NCBI RefSeq assembly: GCF_030758345.1
Contig: NZ_JAVAMO010000016.1
Span: forward strand, 1 to 64,000
Reading direction: 5' to 3'
DNA: 64,000 nt
Origin: Ruegeria discodermiae
GTDB taxonomy: Bacteria > Pseudomonadota > Alphaproteobacteria > Rhodobacterales > Rhodobacteraceae
Positions 26,537 to 35,739 of the stretch are shown piece by piece (positions within the stretch are counted from its first letter, which is position 1; each line of letters starts with the position of its first letter). The position numbers and the translations under genes are program-made. A model generated the notes under the pieces. It had not been told where the DNA came from and searched no databases. It saw only the letters and a list, made by a program, of their open reading frames with translations.

Positions 26537-27766
26537 ATGCTTGCCAATCTATTATTCTACGTCGGGCTCATCGTCTCGTTGACCATCGGCTTCATGTATT
26601 TCCGCGATCTGGGCGATATCAGCCAGATGGTGCTGAAGGTGAAGCGGAACAACATGATCCGCTTCATTCGCAACGAAAACACCTATATCGCCGCGGGCAT
26701 CGGCGCGCTTGCCCTGATGCTTATCGGCCATCTGATGGGCGGCGGTCCCGGCTGGCTGTTCTTTCTGGGCGCGCCAGCGGTGACGCTGCTGATCATCTTT
26801 CTCTTTGTGTTTCCTTGGGTCTGGGTTCATATCGGCCTGCGAAACCAGCAGGGAAGCGCGCGCTACTATCCCATTTCCGAAGCCCGGGATTTCATTAACC
26901 CGTCCGCGAGCGTTCTGGTGATCGAGAATAACGGCCATGCGCGCGCCCATTCGGATGCCCAGTTGATGCGGCCACATCTGGCGGGCAACGCCGAGGGGCT
27001 GGGCGGCGAAGACATCGTGATGACCTATTGTGCAATGGCCAATCTGGGGCTTGCCTACAAGCCCGTCATCAACAGCAAGCGGCTGGACCTCGAAGTGATG
27101 GCGCAGCACGGCAACAACCTGATCCTGCGCGACAACACTACGGGAGAGCCCATCCAGCAGATTTACGGGTATCTTGACAGCGACGCCTCGAAACAATCCG
27201 CGATGCAGCCTTGGCCCACTTTTAGGATGAGCTTTCGCGGGTTTCAGGAAGCCTATCCCGATGGCGAGGTCTTTCTGAACAAGCCTTCCTCAAACCCACT
27301 CTTGCGGCTCTTCGATATGTTCACCGAAACCGTTTTCTCGTCCGGGATCGCGCGCCAGCATCAGGAGGCCGCACCGATCATGGACAACATGAGTCATAGC
27401 GACGACCGTCTGCCCAACAAAACCTATGTTTGGGGTGTGACGGTCGGTGATTACGCGGTGTGCTGGACTGACGATTACATCGCCAACCAGCGGGGTCTGA
27501 TCAATGCCACGGTGGGCGAGCGTGATCTTGTCGTCTCTTACGACCCAACCTATGAGAGCGTAGGCGTCTGGTACAACGATAGCGGTACGCCGGTCACTCA
27601 GATCGACTTTTTCGGTAATGCAAATTGCGGAAAGCTCAGCCGTGTCGAAACTCTTCGTTCCGGGATGTTCTGGCATGTCTGGGTCGAGTTCTTTCCTGAA
27701 ACGGATATCAACCGAATTAACACCAAAGACTCTGCCCATGTTGCCGAAACGAGGGACACCGCATGA
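26537..27766 (+). CDS. DUF3179-type membrane-anchored protein
   Basis: 409 aa. Hydrophobic helices at about 3-20, 50-68 and 75-98 anchor it in the inner membrane. The large soluble part has the DUF3179 signature segments EDIVMTYCAMANLGLAYKP and DLEVMAQHGNNLILRDNTTG, and later TYVWGVTVGDYAVCWT. The catalytic role of DUF3179 proteins is unsettled; the Cys and His in these motifs suggest a redox or metal function. Its stop overlaps the sulfatase ATG (ATGA), so the two are co-translated and may act on the same envelope substrate. Confidence 0.82.
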   Translation: MLANLLFYVGLIVSLTIGFMYFRDLGDISQMVLKVKRNNMIRFIRNENTYIAAGIGALALMLIGHLMGGGPGWLFFLGAPAVTLLIIFLFVFPWVWVHIGLRNQQGSARYYPISEARDFINPSASVLVIENNGHARAHSDAQLMRPHLAGNAEGLGGEDIVMTYCAMANLGLAYKPVINSKRLDLEVMAQHGNNLILRDNTTGEPIQQIYGYLDSDASKQSAMQPWPTFRMSFRGFQEAYPDGEVFLNKPSSNPLLRLFDMFTETVFSSGIARQHQEAAPIMDNMSHSDDRLPNKTYVWGVTVGDYAVCWTDDYIANQRGLINATVGERDLVVSYDPTYESVGVWYNDSGTPVTQIDFFGNANCGKLSRVETLRSGMFWHVWVEFFPETDINRINTKDSAHVAETRDTA

Positions 27767-29517
27767 ATAGCCAGTACAAAAATCCAGCTAGTTCACAACG
27801 CGCTGCTCGGCGCCCGTCAATTGCCGGGACGGTGCCCATGACTAAGACCGATATGAAACTTGCAGGAGCCATTTCAGCGTGCGTCTGTCTTGTATCCACG
27901 ACCTTGGCGGCGCAGGACGCACCCATCATCCATGACGCTGAGTACTACATCCTGGAAGCTCAGAATGCCGAGCAATGGGCCAAGGACAATGCCGAGGTTG
28001 ACCACTTGCTTGAGGCGTTTCGGCAATCAAACAACGGCAATCCGCCCAACATTCTGAACATTCTGATCGACGATATCGGTTTTGGCGATCTGGGTATTCC
28101 CGAACTCAATGCCGTGCGCGGGTATTCTACCCCCAACATCAATGCGTTTTCGGACGAGGCGATGCGGATGGTGCGCATGTATACCGAACCCTCCTGCACG
28201 CCGACGCGAGTCGCGATGATGACCGGGCGACTGCCGGTCCGCATGGGGATGGGCGATACCACGGTGGATATCGCCGGGTTTGGGCTGCCAGCGGATGAGC
28301 TCACATTGGCCGAGGTTCTGTCCGACGCGGGCTATGCAACGGCGCATGTGGGCAAGTGGCATATGGGCGATATCCCCGAAGCCTGGCCACATAATCAGGG
28401 ATTCGACTGGGCCGGTTTCCCGGTACATCAGCAGGGTCAGCTGACGATCTACAACGATGACGCAATCAAGGAGCAGGTGTCGGTCGGGATTTCTGATTTC
28501 GAGGACCGCTATATTTTGGACGACTTCTTTCGGCCCGACCCGGCCGCCATGGTGACCGGTCTGGAGGCGGAAAGGGGCGAGCTCGCGCGCGAAGTCGGGA
28601 TGAGCACCGGCGAGCGCTGGAACGCCGCAAAATATGACGAGATGAACCAGCGCTATCAAGATCAGACGCTGGAGCAACTTCGCGCGCTTGCGGACGGAGA
28701 GAAACCTTTCTTCCTGCAATACTGGCCGCTCGTTCCGCTGGACAACACAAGGGCGGGCCGTGACGGGCCGCAATCTCCGAATGGCGGCCTCTATGTGGAC
28801 AAGATGCAGCAGCTCGACAGCTGGCTGGGCGACATTTTTGCCGAGATGGACGCGCTTGGCATTGCAGAGAATACGATCGTGATTGTCATGGGAGATAACG
28901 GACACTTCACCAAATATTCCCCGCAATCCGGTTTCACCCCGATGGTCTTTGCGGGCGGCAAGGGCGACGTGTCCGAAGGTGGCATACGGGTCGACAGCTT
29001 CATCCGCTGGCCCGGCATGATCGAGGCGGATGGGATTGTTGGGGATATCGTCCATGTGTCTGACCTCTATACGACGCTGGCCCGATTTGCCGGCGCAGAG
29101 GCAGGCATCCCGCGGGACCGGTTGGTGGATGGTGTCGATCAGTCGGCGTTGCTGTTGCTGGGTGAGACAAAGGGCAGGCGCGATCACCTTATCGTCTATT
29201 CCGTCCATACCCCACGGGCGATCATCAAGGACCAGCTGAAGCTGCGCATCCCGGGCTCAGGCGAAAGTGCTATCCTGGCGGATTTCTTTGATGTCTATCG
29301 CGATACCCACGAGAAATACCCCGTCTCGACCGAGGTGGGCGCCTGGGGTGGGCAGGAATTCGTCCGCATCCTCGGGCGTCACCTGAAGCGCAAGGAAAAG
29401 TATCCCGATACCGAACCCGCCCGCGGCGTTCCCTATGAGGGCATCGAAAACCTGCGCCCCGAGACGCAGGCCGCGGTTGATGCCTTCCTGATCAAGCAAG
29501 CCTCGGTCGGCAAGTGA
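27763..29517 (+). CDS. Arylsulfatase (formylglycine-dependent), exported
   Basis: 584 aa if read from the ATG overlapping the previous stop; ATG 27838 would place the hydrophobic signal (KLAGAISACVCLVSTTLAA) closer to the N-terminus. Metal ligands DD at 103-104 (LIDDIGFGDLG) and the formylglycine motif CTPTR with Cys145 inside PSCTPTRVAMMTGRLP identify an active type I sulfatase that needs a maturase encoded elsewhere. HVGKWHMGD and VIVMGDNGHF supply further active-site residues. It hydrolyses sulfate esters in the periplasm; the organic substrate cannot be told from sequence. The third gene of the set is an outer-membrane protein. Confidence 0.92.
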   Translation: MNSQYKNPASSQRAARRPSIAGTVPMTKTDMKLAGAISACVCLVSTTLAAQDAPIIHDAEYYILEAQNAEQWAKDNAEVDHLLEAFRQSNNGNPPNILNILIDDIGFGDLGIPELNAVRGYSTPNINAFSDEAMRMVRMYTEPSCTPTRVAMMTGRLPVRMGMGDTTVDIAGFGLPADELTLAEVLSDAGYATAHVGKWHMGDIPEAWPHNQGFDWAGFPVHQQGQLTIYNDDAIKEQVSVGISDFEDRYILDDFFRPDPAAMVTGLEAERGELAREVGMSTGERWNAAKYDEMNQRYQDQTLEQLRALADGEKPFFLQYWPLVPLDNTRAGRDGPQSPNGGLYVDKMQQLDSWLGDIFAEMDALGIAENTIVIVMGDNGHFTKYSPQSGFTPMVFAGGKGDVSEGGIRVDSFIRWPGMIEADGIVGDIVHVSDLYTTLARFAGAEAGIPRDRLVDGVDQSALLLLGETKGRRDHLIVYSVHTPRAIIKDQLKLRIPGSGESAILADFFDVYRDTHEKYPVSTEVGAWGGQEFVRILGRHLKRKEKYPDTEPARGVPYEGIENLRPETQAAVDAFLIKQASVGK

Positions 29518-29588
29518 TCCGAGTTGTGTATCCCGCGGCGTGACTGGGCCTCTGGTTGCGTCGGACGCCCTTGCAAGGAGATTAACAG

Positions 29589-30407
29589 ATGGCCATAAGA
29601 AACCGCGCGCATGCCGCATGTTCCATTGCCGTTTTCGGCCTCCTGTCCGGCACCGCATTCGCCCAATCGCTGCCCGCGCCGGGCCAGAGCGAGGAGGGTT
29701 GGCGGCATACGCTGGGCTTTTATCTTTTTACACCGCTCAGAACCACTGGCACATCAACCGTCGCCGGAGTATCGGCCGATCTCGACCTCAATCTCGGCGA
29801 TGTGTTGGACGTCCTCGATTTCGCGGCTGCCGGGCGATATGAGGCTTGGAACGGAGACCTAGGCATCATCGTCGACGCCAATTACGTGGGCATCGAAGAA
29901 GACACAGTGCTTCCCGGCCCGCTTGGGTCAAGCGTGAATGTGGATGTCCGCCAGAAATGGTTCGCGCTTATGGCCGCCTATCGTGTCGCGGACGGAACCT
30001 ATGGAGCCGATAGTCAGCGCTACACGTTCGATATCCAAGGCGGCGTCCGTTACAACTCGATCCGGCAGGAGATCGATATCACCACGCCAGGCCCGGGTGT
30101 ACCGCCGGTTCTTGGCGGCGATCAGGACTGGATCGAGCCGGTCATCGGCGGCCGCGGCATGTGGCGCCTGAACGAGCAATGGACGACCATCGCGTCGCTA
30201 GATCTTGGCGGGTTCGGGGCGGGCGGGAACGACCTACAGATCGGGGCGAATGTGGGGTTTGACTACCAGCCGTGGGAGCGGACCGCGATCACGTTCGGAT
30301 ACCGCTACTTTAGCATCGACTACAGCGACACGCTCAGCACCGGCGACTTCGCCTATGATGTGACGCAGCACGGTCCCTATTTTGGGTTGAAGGTCTTTCT
30401 TAACTGA
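29589..30407 (+). CDS. Outer-membrane beta-barrel protein
   Basis: 272 aa with a clear signal peptide (about 1-25, ending AFAQS). The mature part alternates hydrophobic and polar residues in about eight to ten strands (HTLGFYLFTPLRTTGTS, AAGRYEAWNGDLGIIVDANY, ITFGYRYFSIDYSD) and ends with a strand GPYFGLKVFLN. GGAGAT precedes the ATG. It lies 71 bp after the sulfatase and is probably in the same operon, so it may let sulfated substrate through the outer membrane or serve as a structural partner. Confidence 0.82.
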   Translation: MAIRNRAHAACSIAVFGLLSGTAFAQSLPAPGQSEEGWRHTLGFYLFTPLRTTGTSTVAGVSADLDLNLGDVLDVLDFAAAGRYEAWNGDLGIIVDANYVGIEEDTVLPGPLGSSVNVDVRQKWFALMAAYRVADGTYGADSQRYTFDIQGGVRYNSIRQEIDITTPGPGVPPVLGGDQDWIEPVIGGRGMWRLNEQWTTIASLDLGGFGAGGNDLQIGANVGFDYQPWERTAITFGYRYFSIDYSDTLSTGDFAYDVTQHGPYFGLKVFLN

Positions 30408-30802
30408 GTCTTTCTATCGCCGGTTATCCAGATTGCTCACCTCGCACAGGTGCTTAGAGGTGGCTAGCCTGATCTGCATGATCCGGCTTGATTGTTAGTA
30501 AATCACAGGCCTGATTTCCATCGATACGATTTTTTGGGGGGTGCTGGTAACCGCAGAGCTATTTGACAACCGGCTGCTCGAAAAGCCTCAATTCGCGCAA
30601 CCGCAAAGACAGTCGGTTTCGTCTGCGGACTCACTTCAGGCTTTGCGTTCCCAGCGAGTGGCCGCAATGCGGGCTGTGACCGCAGAATGTTGAAGGCGGT
30701 TCGAAGGTACGGAATGGGCCGGCTCCAATGCTTGGCCTTGTCGAGCGTCGCTGGAGCCAGAACGCGCTATTCCTTCAGAATGCGTTCATCTATCATTCGG
30801 CA
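30408..30802. other. Gap between the sulfatase operon and the racemase-family gene
   Basis: No protein family is recognisable in either strand. A run of G residues (30534-30540) and a CG-rich stretch around 30560-30720 stand out, but neither forms a clear terminator or repeat. The promoter of the downstream gene should be here. Confidence 0.35.
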
Positions 30803-31879
30803 ATGCGCAGTTCCAAACTCATCCACACAGTGAGTGCCCACGCCGCAGGCGAAGTGGGAGAAGTCATCGTCGCGGGGGTTGCGCCGCCGAAAGGAGCAAC
30901 CCTCTGGGAGCAGCGCGCTTGGATTGCAGAAAGTGGCAGCTTGCGTCGGTTTATGCTGAACGAACCACGAGGGGGCGTGTTCAAACACGTTAACCTACTT
31001 GTTCCGCCGAAAGACCCGACAGCCGATTCGGCGTTTATCATCATGGAGCCAGAAGACACGCCGCCGATGTCTGGGTCCAATGCGATGTGCGTGGCGACGG
31101 TTTTGCTGGAAACGGGCATTTTGCCGATGCAAAGCCCTGAAACGCGGCTGACGCTAGAGGCGCCCGGCGGTCTTGTTCAAATTCGCGCGGAATGCTTGGA
31201 CGGGAAAGTTACGCGGGTCGCAATTGCCAATCTCCCAAGTTTCGTTGATCGCTTGGGCGTGCAGCTGTCGGTACCCGGTCTGGGACACATTTCGGTCGAT
31301 ACGGCCTTTGGCGGTGATAGCTTTGTGCTGGTGGATGCCGACGCTTTGGGAATCTCGCCTGTACCCGCGAATGCCCGCCGGTTGGCGCAACTTGGCGCTC
31401 AAATTACTGATGCCGCGAATGAACAGTTGGGCTTTCATCACCCCACCTTACCGGATTGGAAGCATATCTCGTTTTGTGAGTTTACTTGGCCGGTCCAGCC
31501 GGGGCCGGTTGCTCAAAACACGGTCGTGATCAAACCAGCAAAGCTGGACCGTTCCCCCTGCGGTACCGGAACCTGTGCGCGCATGGCGGTGCTTCACGCC
31601 CGCGGAGAGTTGGGGATTGGCGAGACCCTCATTTCTCGCTCTTTGATCGGATCAGATTTTGAAGGAAAGATCCTGCGGGACGTCATGGTCGGTGAGCGCC
31701 GCGCAATTATGCCGGAGATTGCTGGGCAGGCGTGGATCACGGGAACCCATCAGTGGATGCTTGACCCTTCGGACCCGTGGCCAGAAGGCTATCGGTTGAG
31801 CGATACCTGGCCCGGGACCGCCAACCGAGTTCTGACACGCGGTCTGCTCCCCAAGCCATGTAGTAGTTGGGTAGGTTAA
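30803..31879 (+). CDS. Proline racemase-family enzyme, probably hydroxyproline dehydratase type
   Basis: 358 aa from ATG 30803 ([21 protein letters not shown]); the open frame starts at 30728, but the earlier part is unlike the family. The two active-site motifs are [17 protein letters not shown], with Ser where racemases have Cys, and [14 protein letters not shown], which keeps the Cys. In this family a Cys/Cys pair racemises or epimerises, whereas Ser or Thr at the first position is seen in trans/cis-3-hydroxy-L-proline dehydratases. It is therefore more likely a dehydratase. There are no other hydroxyproline genes nearby. Its stop overlaps the stop of a convergent DoxX-like remnant. Confidence 0.82.
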   Translation: MRSSKLIHTVSAHAAGEVGEVIVAGVAPPKGATLWEQRAWIAESGSLRRFMLNEPRGGVFKHVNLLVPPKDPTADSAFIIMEPEDTPPMSGSNAMCVATVLLETGILPMQSPETRLTLEAPGGLVQIRAECLDGKVTRVAIANLPSFVDRLGVQLSVPGLGHISVDTAFGGDSFVLVDADALGISPVPANARRLAQLGAQITDAANEQLGFHHPTLPDWKHISFCEFTWPVQPGPVAQNTVVIKPAKLDRSPCGTGTCARMAVLHARGELGIGETLISRSLIGSDFEGKILRDVMVGERRAIMPEIAGQAWITGTHQWMLDPSDPWPEGYRLSDTWPGTANRVLTRGLLPKPCSSWVG

Positions 31880-32109
31880 GCCTGAGCAGGCCGGTGTGTG
31901 ACACCGATCAGGGAAAAGCCCTTGAGGAAATGCGCCTGCTGAGGCGCCCAAATGACCGGGTCAATCTGTGTCACCAACTCGTAGCCATGAACCACCAACG
32001 TCACCGGCAGAAGAAACCCGATCAGCAGCCATCCACCCAATCGAGGACGCTACTTGAAGAGGATCATCGCGGCACCCACAAGCTCAACAACCCCGGACGC
32101 CCGCGTCAA
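31876..32109 (-). pseudogene. DoxX-like membrane protein remnant
   Basis: On the minus strand, ASGVVELVGAAMILFK is followed by an in-frame TAG and then RPRLGGWLLIGFLLPVTL and VVHGYELVTQIDPVIWAPQQ to the stop at 31876. The two pieces join as the second half of a small DoxX/DoxD-type membrane protein. The 5' half is missing and the stop lies mid-protein, so the gene is dead. Confidence 0.65.
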
Positions 32110-32559
32110 GTGTAGCCGCTGTATTTGCTGAATAGCCGGTGTGGTGGGACAAACCAAGTCGCTCTGCAGGTCGCGCAGGTCACGTTCACAATGTCGGAGG
32201 CAGCCAGATCTTGAAGTCTGATCGAGTAGGCTGGGCCAAGCGTGATTTCCCGGTAATGCATCGCGAACAACTTGCGCTGAGCATTCCGTCAATCTTCCGG
32301 CGTTCGATGTGTCGCGACCTTCAGGTGAAAATGCTCCGGATCGCCAGTCAGCTTTTTAGCCAGAACGTCAATGGCAGTCAGAACGTTTCGCGCGGCTCTG
32401 TATTCCGGGGACTTGATTTTCGCTTGCGTGCTGACCTGGATCGCACCGGTCCGACCAGTTGCGACCTTTTCTAGGACCTCTGGATCTGTCGCAAGCTTTG
32501 GCGAGGATCAAAGCTATCGCCCTGATTGGGCGGAATTATCCAGCGAGGCCTGCAAATTT
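32110..32559. other. Gap with a possible decayed coding fragment
   Basis: On the minus strand around 32100-32275 one frame reads MHYREITLGPAYSIRLQDLA then DIVNVTCATCRATWFVPPHR, which looks like the start of a small CxxC protein now fused to the DoxX remnant. Nothing is recognisable from about 32280 to the left end of the IS3 element. Confidence 0.3.
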
Positions 32560-33792
32560 TGCACTGCCCCCTTAAGACTGGATCGTTTGAAGCTGGAGTT
32601 TTCCGTTAAGTTTCCCTGACTGGGAGAGGAGCGAAATCGCCTGAAAGCGTCGAAGTTCACGGAATCGCAAAAGCATTCGTCCTGAAGCAGGGCGAGCAAG
32701 GTGCGCCGGTTGCGGAGATCTGCCGGAAGGCCGGGATCAGGCAGGCTACCTACGTCAATTGGAAGAAGAAGTATGGCGGCTTACTGCCGGACGAGATGCG
32801 TCGGTTGAAGGCGCTTGAGTACGAGAACAGCAGGTTGAAGAAGATCGTGGCGGACCTGACGCTGGATCGGGAGATGCTTCAGGATGTCATTCGCCGAAAG
32901 CTCTGAAGCCTAGCCGTTTGCGCGAGATTGTCACCGGGATGTGCGTTGATTGGGGCGTATCGATCGGGAAGGATTGTGGGGCCATCTGTTTCGACACGTC
33001 CACCTACCACGACAAGTCCCGGCGGACGGATCAGGCTGCCGTAGTGAGACGGATCAAGGAGATTGCAGAGACGCGTGTGCGCTATGGAAACAGGCGCGTG
33101 CACGTCCTGCTTCGACGCGAAAGCTGGGTGATCAACATGAAAAAGACCCGTAGGATTTACCATGAGTTGGGCATGCAGCTGAGGAACAAACATCCAAAGC
33201 GCCGGGTGAAGGCCAAGCTCCGAGAAGACCGCCACGAGGCAGTCGGGCCGAACGATGTCTGGGCGATGGATTTTGTTTCACGATCAGCTCGCCCTGGGCA
33301 AGAAGCTCCGCATCTTGACCGTCGTCGATACCCATTCCCGCCTCTGCCCGGCGACCGATCCGCGGTTCAGCTATCGGGGCGAAGATGTCGTGCAAACGCT
33401 CGAAAGGGTCTGCGGGCAGATCGGCTATTCAAATACGATACGGGTCGACAACGGCAGCGAGTTCATCTCTCGCGACCTTGATCTCTGGGCCTATGCCAAC
33501 GGCGTCACGCTAGACTTCTCGCGGTCAGGGAAACCCACGGACAACAGCTTCATCGAGGCATTCAACAGCAAGCTCAGGGCGGAGTGCCTGAACGCGCACT
33601 GGTTCGTGAGCCTTGCAGATGCCCGCAAAAGTTGGAGGATTGGCGTCAGCACTACAACGAGGACAGACTCCACAGCGCAATCGGATACAACGTCCCGATA
33701 GCCAGCATTATCCCGATGGCGTCACCAGCCCGTCATCGGGACAAATCTGGAAAATTCCAGCTTCCGGCGATCCAAAGTCGGGGAGCAGTGCA
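32560..33792 (+). mobile_element. IS3-family insertion sequence, degenerate (1233 bp)
   Basis: The ends are imperfect inverted repeats: TGCACTGC at 32560 and its complement GCAGTGCA ending at 33792, with a longer match inward (TGGATCG, GAAGCTGGA, TTTTCC at both ends). The body has the two-frame IS3 layout. OrfA (from about 32641, start codon now CTG) has a one-base loss in an A-run near 32670, then reads ATYVNWKKKYGGL and ENSRLKKIVADLTLDREML. OrfB starts about 32906 and shifts frame near 33276 and near 33630. It retains DDE parts VVDTHSRLCPATD, RVDNGSEFIS and DNSFIEAFNSKLRAECL. No target duplication is evident at the ends. Transposition-defective. Confidence 0.88.
32906..33700 (+). pseudogene. 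IS3 transposase orfB, frameshifted
   Basis: The HTH_21-like N-terminal region (ETRVRYGNRRVHVLLRRESW) and first Asp (PNDVWAMDFV) lie in one frame to about 33276. The core with the second Asp and Glu (VDNGSEFIS, SFIEAFNSKLR) is in another frame, and the last part (LEDWRQHYNEDRLHSAIGY) is in a third. At least two indels disable it. Confidence 0.85.
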
Positions 33793-33861
33793 CCGACCGT
33801 CAGGATCGTGGTTTCGTCACTACCAATGCCGGGACTTAACACCTAGGGAAGCAAAATGCAG

Positions 33862-35520
33862 CTATGCAAAGGCGCTGAGCACAAATGAAATTTCTTGCGG
33901 CTGCTCATAAAGCGCGAGCTGGCCGGAGCCACCGAGCAGCGTTAGTGAAACCCCATCGTTTTTTGACGCAGCGTCTTCGATTCGAGACGGCAATAGGAAA
34001 CTATGTGAATCACCATGAATAAAGCGGACGGGTGCAACTGACGCCACGGCGTCGAGGGCAGCCGACCAATCGGAACCCCAATCCCCCACATCTCGAGCGA
34101 TTTGGGATGGGTGTTTGAAACAGTAATTCAGGTTCGCCAGCATAGTTTGCCGGTAGTACGGTTCAGACATAAGCTTGGCGTCTACGGGACTGTCTCGAAA
34201 GAAATACTCAAGGATCCTATCTTGGCCATATGAGCCGGACCGAAAGACCCGGGCCGCCGTGTGATAGCCGAGCGTCAGACCTGCCTTTGCAAAGCGCGCC
34301 GCCCTGAAACTTCGTTTGATCGTCTCGGGAGAGTCGTCGAACTCGGCAATGTTGTGCGTCGGGGCTCCCGTCGAGATCAGGATCAGCCCACCAACAGAGC
34401 CTCCTCGTTCAAGAACAGCTTGGGCAGCCTTGGCTGCGAGGATACCGCCCTCCCGGTGCCCAATGAACAAGGCGTTGGGGCCGGCCTCCTTTTGTAGGCG
34501 ATCGATCCAGCCCTCGATGAGCGCGATGCTTGCATCCTCGTCTGCTCGGGCTGTCTCGCCCCGAAATCCTGGCCGTGCGGGTGCCATGATGGCCAGTCCG
34601 GCGTCCGAGAAAGCTGCACGCACCGCTTTGGTTTCTTCAGGCAAGGACGAGGTCGTGAAATAGATCGCCGGTCTTCCGGCACCGTATCTCACAACGTGTA
34701 ACTTCCCGGCAGGTTCGATCCATGTCTCGGACTGGAAGTCGCTTGTCAGTTCATCGTCTTCGGGTGTAGCGTCCGCTTTTCTCCCGACCTGGCCCAGAAT
34801 AGTGAGAAGCTGAACGAATTCCGTCTGGCGTCGGGCCCCGGATTTTGTCAGCAATGCCTTGATATGGCTTCTGACGGTCGCCAAGCTTCGGTTGAGCGTC
34901 GCTGATATCTCTTGTGCGGTGCGCCCCTCCAGCAATCCCCGCGCAACGCGCAGTTCTGCATCACTGAGGTTGAAGCGCGCCTTGAGTTGATCTGAAAACG
35001 CGTCGTCCCATTCCAAAAGCGATAGCATAATCATGGTATCCGCTTTCGGATTCTGCGCTTTGATCGCCGCTGTGACCGAAGCCTCTACTGTCAGATAGCT
35101 CGGGCCACCCTTAACACCTTGGCATCGGTAAGCGCTGATTTCTTCGGCACCCAAGTTCTGCTTTGCAGTGTGCCTTGATCCTATCAAGTGCTTGAGATCA
35201 ACATCACCCCGGGCAATCATTCCGGATGCTGCTGCATTGACGGCGACCATGTGATCATCCGCATCCAGAACGATCAATGGCGCTTGTGTGTTCTCAATCG
35301 CAGATACCCGCGGCTGCTTGTCCTCCAGACGCTCCGAGGCTGACAGAGCGTCCTCGAACTGTGGTGAGATGGTCTTGAAGGCGACCTCTTCTACGTCGAT
35401 GAATTCTTCACACCAACGATCCCATGCCTCAAGCAGATCATCAAAGCGTTCGGGCTCGATCGCCGCTCCATAAGCGGCAGAAACAAGCTCCAGTACTCTG
35501 TCTGATCGGTTAACGTTCAT
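33862..35520 (-). CDS. LuxR-type regulator fused to a catalytically dead alpha/beta-hydrolase domain
   Basis: 552 aa. PAS-like region about 72-170 (PLIVLDADDHMVAVNAAA), LuxR helix-turn-helix about 183-245 (LSDAELRVARGLLEGRTAQE, LNRSLATVRSHIKALL), and an alpha/beta-hydrolase fold about 270-552. The nucleophile elbow reads GHREGG (354-359), with Arg356 where Ser is expected. The C-terminal His position reads GSGQLALYEQP, with Gln in place of His. The hydrolase fold therefore probably serves as a ligand sensor rather than an enzyme. It is divergent from the giant RTX gene at 35740 and is its likely regulator. Confidence 0.85.
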   Translation of the reverse strand: MNVNRSDRVLELVSAAYGAAIEPERFDDLLEAWDRWCEEFIDVEEVAFKTISPQFEDALSASERLEDKQPRVSAIENTQAPLIVLDADDHMVAVNAAASGMIARGDVDLKHLIGSRHTAKQNLGAEEISAYRCQGVKGGPSYLTVEASVTAAIKAQNPKADTMIMLSLLEWDDAFSDQLKARFNLSDAELRVARGLLEGRTAQEISATLNRSLATVRSHIKALLTKSGARRQTEFVQLLTILGQVGRKADATPEDDELTSDFQSETWIEPAGKLHVVRYGAGRPAIYFTTSSLPEETKAVRAAFSDAGLAIMAPARPGFRGETARADEDASIALIEGWIDRLQKEAGPNALFIGHREGGILAAKAAQAVLERGGSVGGLILISTGAPTHNIAEFDDSPETIKRSFRAARFAKAGLTLGYHTAARVFRSGSYGQDRILEYFFRDSPVDAKLMSEPYYRQTMLANLNYCFKHPSQIARDVGDWGSDWSAALDAVASVAPVRFIHGDSHSFLLPSRIEDAASKNDGVSLTLLGGSGQLALYEQPQEISFVLSAFA

Positions 35521-35739
35521 CTGCGTTGACTGTTACGCGCTTGGCCTTGTGGCTATCTTGAAACTGGTCCAGAGCAAAACGCCCGTGACGGCGAGCATAT
35601 CAGTCACCGACGAGAATCCTCAATATTGATGATTGAAGGCGATGCCCCAAGCAGCTGATTTATTTTCTATTCGACATTGTTTTTGGCTGCTTAGGGATAG
35701 CCATCCAACGCCAGCAGCATTGATTCAGGGGGAACTATC
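35521..35739. promoter_or_regulatory. Divergent promoter region between the LuxR-type regulator and the RTX gene
   Basis: 219 bp without coding content. Contains a perfect ten-base palindrome TCAATATTGA (35620-35629), a possible regulator site, and a strong ribosome-binding site GGGGGAA before the RTX ATG. No clear -35/-10 pair could be assigned. Confidence 0.4.

Noticed and set aside
28027-29208. Minus-strand frame of 393 aa opposite the arylsulfatase
   Set aside because: The sulfatase on the plus strand has the formylglycine motif and full domain; the antisense frame is a shadow.
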